Origin: Tilletiopsis washingtonensis
Lineage: Eukaryota; Basidiomycota; Exobasidiomycetes; Entylomatales
Direction of reading: 5' to 3'
NCBI RefSeq assembly: GCF_003144115.1
Contig: NW_020312002.1
Span: 662,859-726,858 of the forward strand
Length of the DNA: 64,000 bases
The notes under the pieces were generated by a model. It saw only the letters and a program-made list of their open reading frames with translations. It made no database searches and was not told the DNA's origin. The translations under genes were made by a program, and so were the position numbers. Shown piece by piece: positions 42,572-53,174 of this stretch (position 1 is its first letter; the number at the start of each line of letters is the position of its first letter).

Positions 42572-45500
42572 CTAGCTGGCGGGCGCCTCGTCGCGCTTCG
42601 CGCCTGGAGCTCGCGCGCCCAGCGGTCTGGCACCGCCGGGCCGTCGTCCCGTCGAGGCGCCCGTGCCTGAGCCCATGCTGCCGAACTGCCGGCTCAGGCG
42701 CGCCACATTCGACGTTGAGCTGGGCAGGGACGGCTGCGATGCGGCGGGAGCAGCAGCAGCGGGCGTGGCAGTGCCCGTCGAGCTCGAAGTGCTGCTGCCG
42801 CGCTCGCGAGGCGCAGAGGACGCCTCGGTGATGGCGCCGGCCTCGGACGAGGGAGGCGTGCCGTATGTGCTGCCGCCGCCGCTCGTGGCAGAGGCCGGAC
42901 GCTCGATGTTGGCGCCCGCTGCCGCGGCAGGCTGCAGACTGCTCTCGTCTGCTGTTGGCTCTTGCACCGCCGGCGGCGCACCCAGCACTCGCTCCGACAG
43001 CGGCGTGGGTGCCTCGACGGCGTCGGAGCGTGGAACGGAGGTCTCAACTCGCGGCTTGTCGGGCACGGGAGGCAGTGGCGCCTCGGTGCTCGTGGGACTG
43101 GCGGCGAACTGCGTGCTCTCGCTGGCGCCAGCGGACGTCGGCAGCAGGCCGCTCTGCTGCGGCTCGCTCTGCGCCGGCGCGCTGGGCATCGGAGCACGAG
43201 GGCCGACGATATTCATGTTGCGCCGCGTGGGGCGCACATCGATGGGCTTGGTGCGCTTGCGGATCGGGATGCGACGCTGCTGCGCCAGCACGGCCTCGCC
43301 TTCTTGTGCCTTGCGCAGCAGCGGCGGGAAGAGCTCGGCATAGTGCGCGACGAGATCCATGGCGAGCAGCGTCGGCGCGCGAGAGGACATCGTGGCGGGC
43401 GTCTCGCGCGGCGGACGGATCAGAGCTGTGCAAGAGGTGAGCAGCGCACTGGCATGCGACATCGTAGCACTCACCGCGACCAACTGCCAGGCCCAGCTTG
43501 TTGAGGAACACCGGCTCCGGCTCGTCGGTTGGCGTCTTCTTAATGAGCCTGTGCGAGGGGTCAGCCGCAGCATCGGGCTTCTCATCCTCTGTCGACTCAC
43601 GTAGCGAGGTGGCTGACGATCGCATCCAGGCACACGAGGTGCAGGCGGTGGTGGCTGAGGCGCATGAGCACCACGCCCAGGTCCTCCAGCACGCCCTTGC
43701 GGATCTTCTCCTCGAGCGCCGGCGCAATGCCCACGCGGCCCTTGCCCTTGTCGAGCTTCGGCTCGTCGCCCTCCTTGGCCGGCTCTGCCTTCGATGCCTC
43801 ATCTGCGGCTGCATCGCGTTCCTGCGCCGCAGCCGCCGCATACGTGCTGTTGACGGGCTCCCACAGCTCGCGCGGCACGAGCGAGTCGGCCAGCTCCAGC
43901 GCCCAGAGCTTGACGGTGGCAGCTAGCGTGGGTGCGTCGAAGCGCTGCAGCAGCGTGTCGAGGCCAGCGCCCGCCTCGGCACCGGGATTCTGACTCGTAG
44001 TAACGTGCGTGATGAGTGCCTCGCGACATGCATGCGACGCCGAGAGCGGCACGTCGTAGATCCACGCCTTGCGCTTCTCCTGATGCGCGTGCAGTGTGGC
44101 CTCGCGCGTGCCTGCCTTCGCCTCGCCCTCCTTGGCTTCGGGCGCAGGCCAGCGAGCCGGGTCGTCGTAAGCGCGCTCAAGTGCAGCGAGCAGCGCAGAG
44201 AGCGCGAGGGGGAGTGCAGGCAACGCGCCCTTCTTGCCGGCGCCGGGACGCAAGTGCTCGTCCGACTCGTCGCCGTCCTCGTGTGCAAGCGTCTCGGCCG
44301 CCCGGAAGGCCTCGAGGTTCATGCCGAAGAATGCAATGCCGGCGCCGGCCAACGACGTCGACTCGCCGTTGTAGTACGGCGCAAATACGGCCGGCTGCGG
44401 CTGGTAAGGACCCGTGGCGTGCAGGCGCAGCAGGTGCGAAATCTCGCGGCCGGGCAGAATGTCCAGCTTGCGCTCGCGCATCAGCGAGGAGTCGAGAATC
44501 GGCAGCAGCGGCACAAAGGCGACATTGAACGCGGCGATAACTGCACGAGATGTCAGTAAAGGCAAGGCATGGCTGCATCACTGGCACGCACCACTGCGCA
44601 CAGCGCGCACGCGCTCGTTCTCCCAGCGCTCGGCATAGCCAAAATGCACCATGAGCGTCTCCTCCACGCCGAGACGCGCGCGGTCAAGCGCACGCACGGC
44701 GGTGCGGTACGACTCCTCTGCGTGCTCGGCGTCGCGGCGCAGCCGGACATGGCGCGGGTCGTTGAGGCCGCCAAGCGCACCGCGCAGCGTCGCCAGTGCC
44801 GGTGCCTCGGCGGCGCGCGAGAGTGCGGCGCTCAGCGTCGAGGTGATGCTGCTGCTGCTGCGCTGCATGTTTGCGCTGGTGCTGTTGCTGTTGCTGCCCG
44901 AAGACGAGCCGGCGCTGACGCTGCGCACGCCGAAGCCCTCGTCAGAGCTCTGCGGCAGGTCTGCCGGGGCAGCGCGAGGCGAGAGCGGCAGCGTCGTGTA
45001 ACGGTCGTCTGCCGAGCTGGGCTTGTTGCGCGGCGCAGCCCGGCGCGAGCCGAACATCTGGTTGCGCAGCGTCTCGCGGCGCTTCAGGCGCTCGGGGTCA
45101 AGCTGCTGCGGCGGCGGCGGCGAGGATGGCTGCTTCTCGGACGCATCGGGCGACGCCGGCGGCTTGAAGGCGAGGCTCGACGGCGAGGGCGAGGCCACCT
45201 CGCCGCCGGCAAAGCGTGCGTCCTCCTCTGCCTCGTCTGCGACACGACACTTTTGCTCGTACGCCATGCGCTGGCGCTCCACCTGCGCGAGGCTATCAGC
45301 GCCGTCTCTCACCTCTCAGACCCTCGCGGCTCACCTCTGCCTGCTGCGTCTCGTGCGACTCGACGATGGCATCGACGTGCTCCCAGCTGTTGCGCACGCG
45401 GCGCTCATGATCATCGCTCCACTTGCCAAACGGCACGAGAATCGTCTTGTCGAGCGTCGAGGCGACCTTGCCGAACGCCTGGCTCTGCGCCGTTGTCGCC

Positions 45501-45799
45501 TCGTGCTCCAGCAGCCTCAGCGACGCCGCGATGCCGGTCGGCGGCGCCGGCTGCGCTCGCGCGGCCTTGAAGAGCGGCGCCGAAAGGTTCGGCTCGGGCG
45601 TCGGGGCGGCGAGCGCCTCGGCGTGCGCATACTCGAGCGCCACGCGGTGCTCGACGTGCGCCAGCAGTGCCGCATCCTCGTCGAGGCCGCGCTGCAGCGC
45701 CGTGTAGAGCGCCTGCACGCCGCGGCGGTACGGCACGCTCCAGAAGGAGCCGCCGAAGCTCGGCGGCAGATTGATGCTCAGCGACGAGGGTGCCGTCAT
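42572..45799 (-). CDS. F-BAR and RhoGAP-like protein (Rgd2-type)
   Basis: Exon 1 starts MTAPSSLSINLPPSFGGSFW; the FCH/F-BAR domain begins there (FWSVPYRRGVQALYTALQRG, then AYAHAEAL-type helix) and continues over a Ser-rich insert into a second helical part (GLNDPRHVRLRRDAEHAEES; GVEETLMVHFGYAERWENER; IAAFNVAFVPLLPILDSSLM). A RhoGAP-like domain follows: WIYDVPLSASHACREALI, PTLAATVKLWALELADSLVP, RLSHHRLHLVCLDAIVSHLA, and across two further introns LNKLGLAVGR/ALIRPP, then LLAMDLVAHYAELFP. The tail is Ser/Pro/Ala-rich. Rgd2-type proteins act on Cdc42/Rho GTPases at membranes. The stretch that normally holds the catalytic arginine (G-I-F/Y-R-x-S-G) is not visible, so GAP activity is doubtful. Four introns. 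Confidence 0.83.
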
Positions 45800-47181
45800 G
45801 GCGGAGGGTGCGAGTGCCCAGGCGGAGAGATGGTCGTGGAGACCAAAGCGGGCTGTGCGGGGACTTGGAGCGGGGAGCGGCTGCCAGCTCGCGGCGCACG
45901 GCCCCCGCGTGCCGACAGCCGAATGTCCTCGAACACAGCACAGCCGCGCGCCTTCGCTTGTCGCCGCCGCGGAATCGCAGCGCCGCACGGCGGGCCGCGA
46001 AAGCGTGTTGTTCTCGCATGCCACAGCTTGCCGTGGCGCTGACCGCTGCGGCAGCGTGGCACTCGCTCCCATGACTCTGCGAGCTCGACGTCTTCGCGAT
46101 GCCCTCGCTGCACGCAAAAAGAGGGTGTGTGACGGCGGCCTCTCGACGATGCGCAAAGGACGATCGCGGCCGCACCCGGTCTCGGTGCGGCAGCGGCCGC
46201 TATTTCGATGCGGTCGCCGCGCTACACCTGCAGCGTCTGTCGCGCTAGGCAACCTGCCGTTCTGGGCCGGCGGCCTGCCGCCCATGGCTGTGCCTGACGC
46301 TACGCGGCATGCGGCTGCGGCACATCCGCCGCGACGAGCCGCCGCAGCAGCAGCACGCAAGCTGCACCGCTTTGTCGCCGGCGTCGCGGCGAGGATGCCT
46401 CGGGGACTGCGGCTGTTCCGTCTCGGAGCTCCCGCGGCCGCAGCAGAGGGTTTGGCCCTGCCACTGCGCCGGCACTGGCGCCCTCTCGCTCGTCTGATGC
46501 TGCCACGCCCCGAGGAGGGCGATCAATCACGTCCACGCGTGCGCATGAGGGGAAGGGAAGGGCGGACAACGCAGCGGAGTGTCCGAGGCGCAGCGGGAGA
46601 GAGGAGCGTCGAGCGTGGGCGCGGGCGAGGGCTGAAGCAGCGCCGAGGGCGCAGGGGTGCCGAGACTGCTCCTGCGCCCGCGCTGTCACCAGTGACATGG
46701 CGCGAGGGGCGGCATCGGAAAAGAGGGTGCGGCGCGCGGCGCAAGAGGAGGGGGATGCCTCGAGTCGCGGAGTACCGCGTGGGGCGCCTGTGAGGCAGGC
46801 GAGCAGTGTAGGTGCGCCCGCCGCAAGATGCCGCCGGCGGTGCTGCAGGCCTGCCGGCGGGCAAGCGGCGGCAGGGCAGCTGCTGCGCGCGTCGGCGCAG
46901 CCACGGCGCGTGGTGGAGTCCGAGTGTGCCTCTCGCGGCCTGCCCGCAGCTGCACCGAAGGATCCGCCGCCGTCTTCAGTCTGCTCCCAGCGGCGCATGT
47001 CCTCGACAGGCGGAGCTCGACAAGCTTGCCTCTCCACCACGACTCTCCCTCTCTCGCTCTCACTCACTCCTCAAGCTCCACCTACAGCTCTCTCTCACGC
47101 TCACTGTCTTCGTCTCTCTCGTGCGCGCACGTCCTCTTGAGGACCCTCTCATCGCACACACCCACGCGCGCCTCTCCGACC
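45800..47181. other. Intergenic between divergent F-BAR/RhoGAP and RlpA-like genes
   Basis: About 1.4 kb serving as upstream region of both genes. The last 150 bp before the RlpA-like ATG (about 47035-47180) form a long CT-rich tract on the plus strand, a common leader and core-promoter feature of strongly expressed fungal genes. The rest is GC-rich with open frames in many phases and no supported gene. Confidence 0.5.
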
Positions 47182-47864
47182 ATGCGCTTCTCTCTCTTCC
47201 TCGCCTCGGCCGCGCTGCTCGCCGCCGTGGCCTCCGCCGGCGGCGTGGCGCCCGAGGGCGCCGATGCCGTGCTGCACTCGCGCAGCCACGAGCAGAAGAT
47301 GGTGCACCGCAACAACATGCAGGTGCGCGCTGAGGAGGCGCAGCTCGTGGATCTCGAGAAGCGCGGCTCGTGGCTGCTGACGGGCATGAAGGCGGTGAGT
47401 CGCACGTGCGATGACAAGCGGCGAGGCACACGTGCTGATGCAGCATGTGCAGACCTGGTACGGCGGCGGCCAGCTGGACGCGCCCTCGTGCGGCGGCAAG
47501 GCGCCCAAGTCGAGCGACTACGTCGTCGCCGTGCCCACGTCGAGCGGCATGAAGTGCGGCGACACGCTCCACATCCACCGCGGCAACCGCAAGATGGTCA
47601 GTGCCGTCGTGCGCGACACGTGTGCCGGCTGCGCCAAGAACCAGGTGAGTGGTGCTGCGAGGGCACGCCGTCGTGGCGCGGCTCGGCATCAGAGACTGAC
47701 GAGCGCGCGCCCGGCACAAAGGTCGACATGACCCGCGGTCTCTTCTCTGCTCTTGGTAGCCTCGACGACGGTGTGCTGTCGAACCTGCGCATTCGGGTGA
47801 GTCGCCTTGCTCGTCGTCTGTCTCCATGTCGCTCATTCTTCTCCGCCAGGTCATCCGCAACTAA
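47182..47864 (+). CDS. Secreted RlpA-like double-psi beta-barrel protein (expansin-related)
   Basis: Four exons (47182-47394, 47453-47644, 47722-47796, 47850-47864) give 164 residues. The N terminus MRFSLFLASAALLAAVASAG is a signal peptide. A pro-like segment ends with LEKR, a possible Kex2-type site, just before GSWLLTGMKA. The barrel domain follows: TWYGGGQLDAPSCGG, SDYVVAVPTSSGMKCGDTLH, VVRDTCAGCAKNQ, VDMTRGLFSALGSLDDGVLS. Four Cys could form two disulfides. The last coding exon is only 15 nt (VIRN plus stop). Such small proteins bind or loosen wall polymers in other organisms, but enzymatic activity is mostly unproven. It could be a wall protein or a secreted effector. Confidence 0.9.
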
Positions 47865-48419
47865 GCTCTGCTCCTGCTTGGCCGCGCCCCCGCAACCCTG
47901 CGCCGACAAACGCGTGGCCGCTCATTGCTGCTCCACTGTCATCGTTCGCATCTACCCTCCAGCACTCACCACCACCCTCTCGTCACGTCTGGTCCCCCAT
48001 CTTCCTAGTCACCCTCCTCGCTCGCCGCGCCGCGCTGCTGCCCTCCTCCCAACTCGGTTCGCACTTCAAGCTCGATCCCTCTCCACTCCTTTTTTCCCCA
48101 CAGCGCCGTGGCATCCCCTCACACCGCTCGGACGCGCTAGATGCGCTTCCTGCTCTGCCCTGTCCCCGCTCCCATTAGACTCTGACCCTTCTCCGCGTCG
48201 TACGCGCCCCAGCGAGTCTGGGCAAGCTCGTCGTCGCCCGCGCTGGCCTCAAGCGCCGAGCATGTCTCGCTTCCGCTGCCGCTGAGCCTGTGGCTCGCGC
48301 ATCGGATCGACACACACACGCCACACCACACGCTAGACGTTCTCATGGCTGTTGCATGCTCTTGTACTCTTTGTTCCACTCTGCCCCCAATGCAGGACCT
48401 CGTCTGCCTCACGTGTGAA
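47865..48419. other. Intergenic between convergent RlpA-like and NRDE2 genes
   Basis: The 555 bp contain both 3' flanks. The plus strand is strongly C/T-rich (cctcctcgctcgccgcg and similar words, about 47940-48180). No gene or clear polyadenylation hexamer seen. Confidence 0.55.
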
Positions 48420-51400
48420 CTAGTACGGCATGAGACGTCGGCGCTCGAGCATGTCTGCTGTGTCTGCGTCGAGCGCTGCGGGCGCAGCATCGGCTGCCTC
48501 GGCTCCGTCGCTGGCGGAAAGGTAGTCCTCGAGCGGGACATGCGAGCGCAGCTGGCGCTCCCCTATCAGCCGGCCGATGTCCAGCAGCTCGGCGGACGAC
48601 ATGGCCTCGCGCAGCGGCGCGTCGAAGAAGACGAGGTACAGCTCTGGGCCAGGCCGGAAGGATCAGCGGCTGTGTACCGCGCTAGTCCCGATGGTGCTCA
48701 CCTCGCTGGTATGGACTCGCTCGCACAGCACGATAAGCAACGCCCTTGGCGCGCTCGAGCGCCTTGCGCAGACGGCCTTGAGCATCACGTCGCCTTCGCC
48801 GCGCCTCACGGTAAGCTTCCTCGTCCGAGTCGGACATGTGGTCGTCTTGATCCAGCGGGACGCGTGAACGAGCGATGCGCACCTCGAACTCGACAAAGAG
48901 CCGCCAGAGCAGCGGCGAGGCTCGCGTGCTGGGCGCATCGTCCGCCAGAGCGCGCTCAAAGAGCGCTCGCACGGCGTGCTCGTTGAACGTGTAGGTGTTG
49001 AGATTGAGCTCGCAGTAGATCGCCAGCAGCCATGCCGTCTCTGCCTCGGCCTCGTGCGAGTGGGCGCGCAGTGCCGTATTGCGCAGCAGCACGGCACGCT
49101 CGAGCGTGCGTCGCACGTGGTTCTCGGCCTTGGAGCGCATCTCGTGTGCGGCGAGCAGCACGACGAAGACGGTGTTGCCGGGAAAGCAATGCACTGCTCG
49201 TGTCAGCGCGGCGCGGATCTGCGCAGGGCGGAAGGAGGAGCCCGAGGCGACGTGCCGCCACATGAAGCGTGCCTGCGCCAGGTAGATGCCCTCGAGCGCA
49301 GGCGAGCGCTCCACGGTCGAGTCGAGCTCATCGGTGTCGCCCAGCACCGCAAGCGCGAGCTCGAAGAGTGCACACGCCGATTCAAAGCCGTCGCCAGCCA
49401 GGTACTCGAGGAGTGCGGCGCATGACGCCACGCTGGCCAGAATCGACTGTGTCTCGCTGCCGGCTCGCAGCAGCGTCTCGAACGTCCGGCGTGCTGATGC
49501 GATCCGGAAGTCTGAGGCGTCCTGCAGTTCCGTCGAGGTGTCGAGGACAGCGTCGAGGCTGGCGTCGTCTGGTGCGCCTTGCAGCTCGGCGTCTGCACCC
49601 GCGAGCAGCACAGTGACAGCGGCGCGTGCACGTCCTGCTTCCCACTCGAGCTCTGCCCAGGCGGCCCACAGCGCTGGCGCTTCGCAGCCGGACGGAGCAG
49701 CAGCTTTTGATGCAGCTTGTGCAAGTGCGCTGCGGTAGACTAGCCGTGCAGCATCGACCTTGCCGCAGTTCTGCTCCAGACGTGCAAAGGCCCGCCAGAG
49801 CAGGAGATTGTCGCGGTCCACACTAAGCTCGCCACGAGCCAGGGCCTTTGCGCTGCGGGTCAGACTCTGTCAGTACAGGGGACTGCCAGCGCTCGCAACC
49901 ACCACACGCACGCTTTGTGGCCGCGTGCTGCCTCTTCCAGCGCAAAGCGAGCCAGTGTCCGCGGCACACCGCCGACGCCGGGCGGCAAGTCGTCCAGGAT
50001 GAAGCTAAGGGCAGCGATTCAGCGAGTAGCACCCTCGGTTGCAGGGTCTGACATACCTGGCGGCCTCGACATCAGCAGCGAGCATATCTCCGGCATCCAC
50101 CAGCCCAAACCAGCGCGCCCACGTCTCCGACCGCAGCGACGGAAAGAGCTCGTCGACGCGCGGCGGACAGAGCTTGACGGGAGCGGCGAATGGATCGCCG
50201 AGCCGGCTCTGCCTCTGCGGTTGCATGACTTCGCCTCCCACGACTTCATACGTCAGCGCACGAGGCGCAGCTGTGCCGTTGAGGCTTGGCGGCCAGAAGC
50301 GAGCGGCGAAGTTGGCGTCCGCGACGAGCCGATGGTGACTGCGAGCAGGAGTGCTGACGTGTTCGCTCGCCATTCCAGCGACGGCCATGCCGGCAGGCAG
50401 ACCGAGGAAGACAAGTGCCGCGTCGAGGAGCGCGGCTTGGACGGTCGGCATACTGATTGGCGCAGCGAGCAAATCGCGCAGGTCAGAGAAGAAGATGAGC
50501 GCGAACGGATCGACCTCTTCCTCGCCGGCCTCGGCAATGGGCGTATCTGCCGTGCGCGCAGGTCGACGGCGCATCGAGGCTCGCTGTCGATCCGCGGCGA
50601 GCCACCTTGCTGCTCCTCCTGCATCGACGCTTGGCTGAGCGACGGCAACAGGAGGTGCGGTTGAAGGCGGAGGGTCGGCGGCAGCATTTCCTTGAGCATG
50701 CATCCTCCATCCTGCTGCACCCTCTTCGCCAATGCGCGATAGCTCGTCGTCCCAAAAGGCTTCCAAGCTTTCTAGAGCACTCGCGTAGCTCGACGCATCG
50801 AGGCGGTGCGTTTCGAACTCTTCCGGGGCGCAGAAGGTGAGCTCGAGTTGCGCTTGAACCAGTGCAAAGGCGCGCTCCTGGAAGCCAGCGTCTGCGAGCA
50901 AGTGTGCAGCGTGCGCCCAAAGATGGACGAGGCCAAGCTCGAGAGTCTGACGATCTAAGAGACAGCCGTGTCAACGCATGACGCAGCTCTTCATCAGAGT
51001 CACTTACCGATGGCGCTCTGTGCGGCGAATGACATCACTCGCAGTTCATACAGGCCCTCTGCGAGCACCTGCAGCATGTCGGCAAGCGCCTCGCTGAGCG
51101 TGCCTCGCCACGCCACGTATCCCTTCCAGAGGCGCGAAGCCCACTCGGCACTGGTGCGCCGAGCCAGCAGAGCACGCCACTCTTTCTCGCACTGCTCGCG
51201 CGGCCACACGGTGGCGCCGAGAAGCAGGTGCGCTACTGCAAGCTCGATATCGTGTGGCACAGCGCGAAGAGCACGAGCAAGCACGCTCATCTGCGCATCT
51301 CGAGCTGCGCGTCGCCTTTGTCGTGCCGATGTCCCGCTCTTGCTGGCTTGCTTGCTCGTCATGACTGCCTCTGCGTCTGCTTCTGAGCCGACGGACCAGG

Positions 51401-52678
51401 CCAAGTCGCCCTGCGCCTCTGCAAGCTGAAGCCATGCCTCTCCGTCCGCCGGATCAGCGCGGACGCGCAAGTCGAGAGCCGCGACGCGAGAGCGCAACGA
51501 TGAAGTCGGATCCTCGCCGAGCGAGGCCTCACTGTCGTCGCTGTCGCTCGACTCGTGTGTGCGCGACCGAGAGCGTGAGCGGGAGCGCGAAAGGCGCGGC
51601 GCCTTGCCGAGCGCACGATACGAAGGGCCGGCTTCGTCGGAACTCTCGGCGTCGTCGCGCGGGGCCGAGCGGATGCGCACAAAGTCGCCGGGGACTTCGG
51701 GCGCATCGCAGGACGGCACCAGACGACGTCTGGCTTGTGCGTGTGCCTGCCAGGCTTGTGACTCATCCGTGTAGCGGACTCTCTGCAAAGAAATACCCAG
51801 GGTCAGAGAGATCGGCGTGTCACTGCACAGCCCACTCACCCTCTGGCCGTTCGGCGCGAGCTCGAGCTCTTTGCCATCGCGCCGAGCACTGGCAAACGTG
51901 ATGCGCAGCGAGCGAGGGAGCCCAAGCACAGAGCCAGCTGCAAGGATGAGAAGTCAGAAGAGCACAGGCGCTGGCTGGCATGTCGACACGCACCTCCACA
52001 TCGCCGATACTTGGGCACCTTGCTTGGCTCTGGGCCGCCGTAGAGCGCAGCAATGGGGTCTCCTGATGTGTCGATGAAGCAAACATCGAGCGCCGCGTGC
52101 GCAGCTGGGGCTGTCACGATCGGCTGCGCGTTCTTGGCCCGCGGCTGTCTTGCTTCTCGACGCGAGCTGCTCGCTACCGCAGCGGGTGCCTTCAATGGCT
52201 CGCGATCGGGCCTCTTGCGCTGACTCGCCTGTGTACTGTTGCTCAGCCCAGCGACTGATTTCTGCGAAGGCTCGGTGTGCCCTCTGTCGCGGCCGTGCGA
52301 CTTGTTGCTCGACGGCTCGTGCCGATCCGCTCGGCGTGCTTCAATGCGCTCACGCGAGCGTGGCCGCTCGTGCTCGCGCTCGTTATGAGGACGGTGGGTG
52401 ACGTCTCCTCTGCGCTCTGCATCTCTGCCGGAGCGAGAGCCTGACGCATGCGTGCGGCCTCTCTCCCGCTCGCGCTCCTTCTCCCTCTCCCGCTCGCGCT
52501 CCTTCTCCCTCTCCCTCTCGCGCTCCCGCCGGCGCTCCTTGTCCCGCTCGCGCTCGTGCTTCGCGCGCTTTCGCTCGCGGCGCTCCTCTTCCGTCTCGTG
52601 CCGCGAGCGCGACGGCTCGCCGAGCGATGGCGGCGCCTGGAACGAGCCAAACGACGGCACAAAGGGCGCGTCGCCCAT
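48420..52678 (-). CDS. NRDE2: NRDE2 family nuclear RNA-silencing/RNA-decay factor
   Basis: NRDE2 proteins (Nrl1 in fission yeast) bind the Mtr4-type helicase and take part in nuclear RNA surveillance, splicing and, in some species, nuclear RNAi. The start MGDAPFVPSFGSFQAPPSL resembles family N termini. The first exon has an Arg/Glu-rich run and the block DVCFIDTSGDPIAALYGG. Following exons carry VRYTDESQAWQAHAQARRRL, an Ser/Arg stretch, and HAT-like helical repeats (ADPADGEAWLQLAEAQGDLA; LLWRAFARLEQNCGKVDAAR; ALWAAWAELEWEAGRARAAV; AWLLAIYCELNLNTYTFNEH; LLWRLFVEFEVR). The last exon includes ELYLVFFDAPLREAMSSAEL and ends RRRLMPY. About seven introns, roughly 1,200 residues. An in-frame ATG at 52762 would add 28 residues. 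It is divergent from the CDP-diacylglycerol synthase gene. Confidence 0.88.
52466..52513. repeat. 24-bp tandem duplication in NRDE2 coding sequence
   Basis: Two perfect copies of a 24-bp unit (ccgctcgcgctccttctccc plus tctc) lie in exon 1 and encode the Arg/Glu/Lys repeat; degenerate copies flank it on both sides. Slippage in such a unit changes length without breaking frame. Confidence 0.85.
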
Positions 52679-53174
52679 CTCCGCTCGTTTGTGCCGAGCT
52701 TGCAGCGCCTTGATGTGGTGGTGGCATGCAAGAAACGTGAGCAGAGGCGGCCGCTCGCCCATGCATCCTTGGCCGAGTCCCGCGCTGCGGACCCGTGCAC
52801 GTCGCTACTCCGTCTCCTACTGCTAGCTGCCACTGCTTGCTGCGCCAAAGTTATAGCTCACTTGTCGCCCAGTATACGGCTGAGTGCACCATGCAGATTT
52901 TGAGCTCAAAAGTGTCTAATCAAGGACAGAGCTCGACCGAGGAGAGCAGAGGCAACTCGCAGACAGAGGAGGAACGGCACCTGCTGCCGTGCGAGAGCGC
53001 CTCGCCGCATCCGCGCGCCGCGCGATGACGCTCACTCGCCGCGTGCCTGCAGCCGGCGCACGTCGCCGTGTGTGCAGCTGAATGCGGCGGCACGGGCGCA
53101 CGCCGCGAGTGCCGGGCGCCGTGCGTCCTTCCGACCTTCTCGCCTCCATCATCCTCCGTCGCGCCTCACAAGCC
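52679..53174. promoter_or_regulatory. Shared promoter between NRDE2 and CDP-DAG synthase
   Basis: The 496 bp lie between two divergent start codons. A relatively AT-rich island (about 52845-52925: gttatagctcacttg, agtatacggctg, attttgagctc) stands out from the GC-rich surroundings and is the best candidate for promoter elements. No defined motif assigned. Confidence 0.5.

Noticed and set aside
52448-52903. Leu/Pro-rich plus-strand frame over the NRDE2 RE repeat
   Set aside because: It is the reverse reading of the Arg/Glu repeat and overlaps the shared promoter; it has no independent support.
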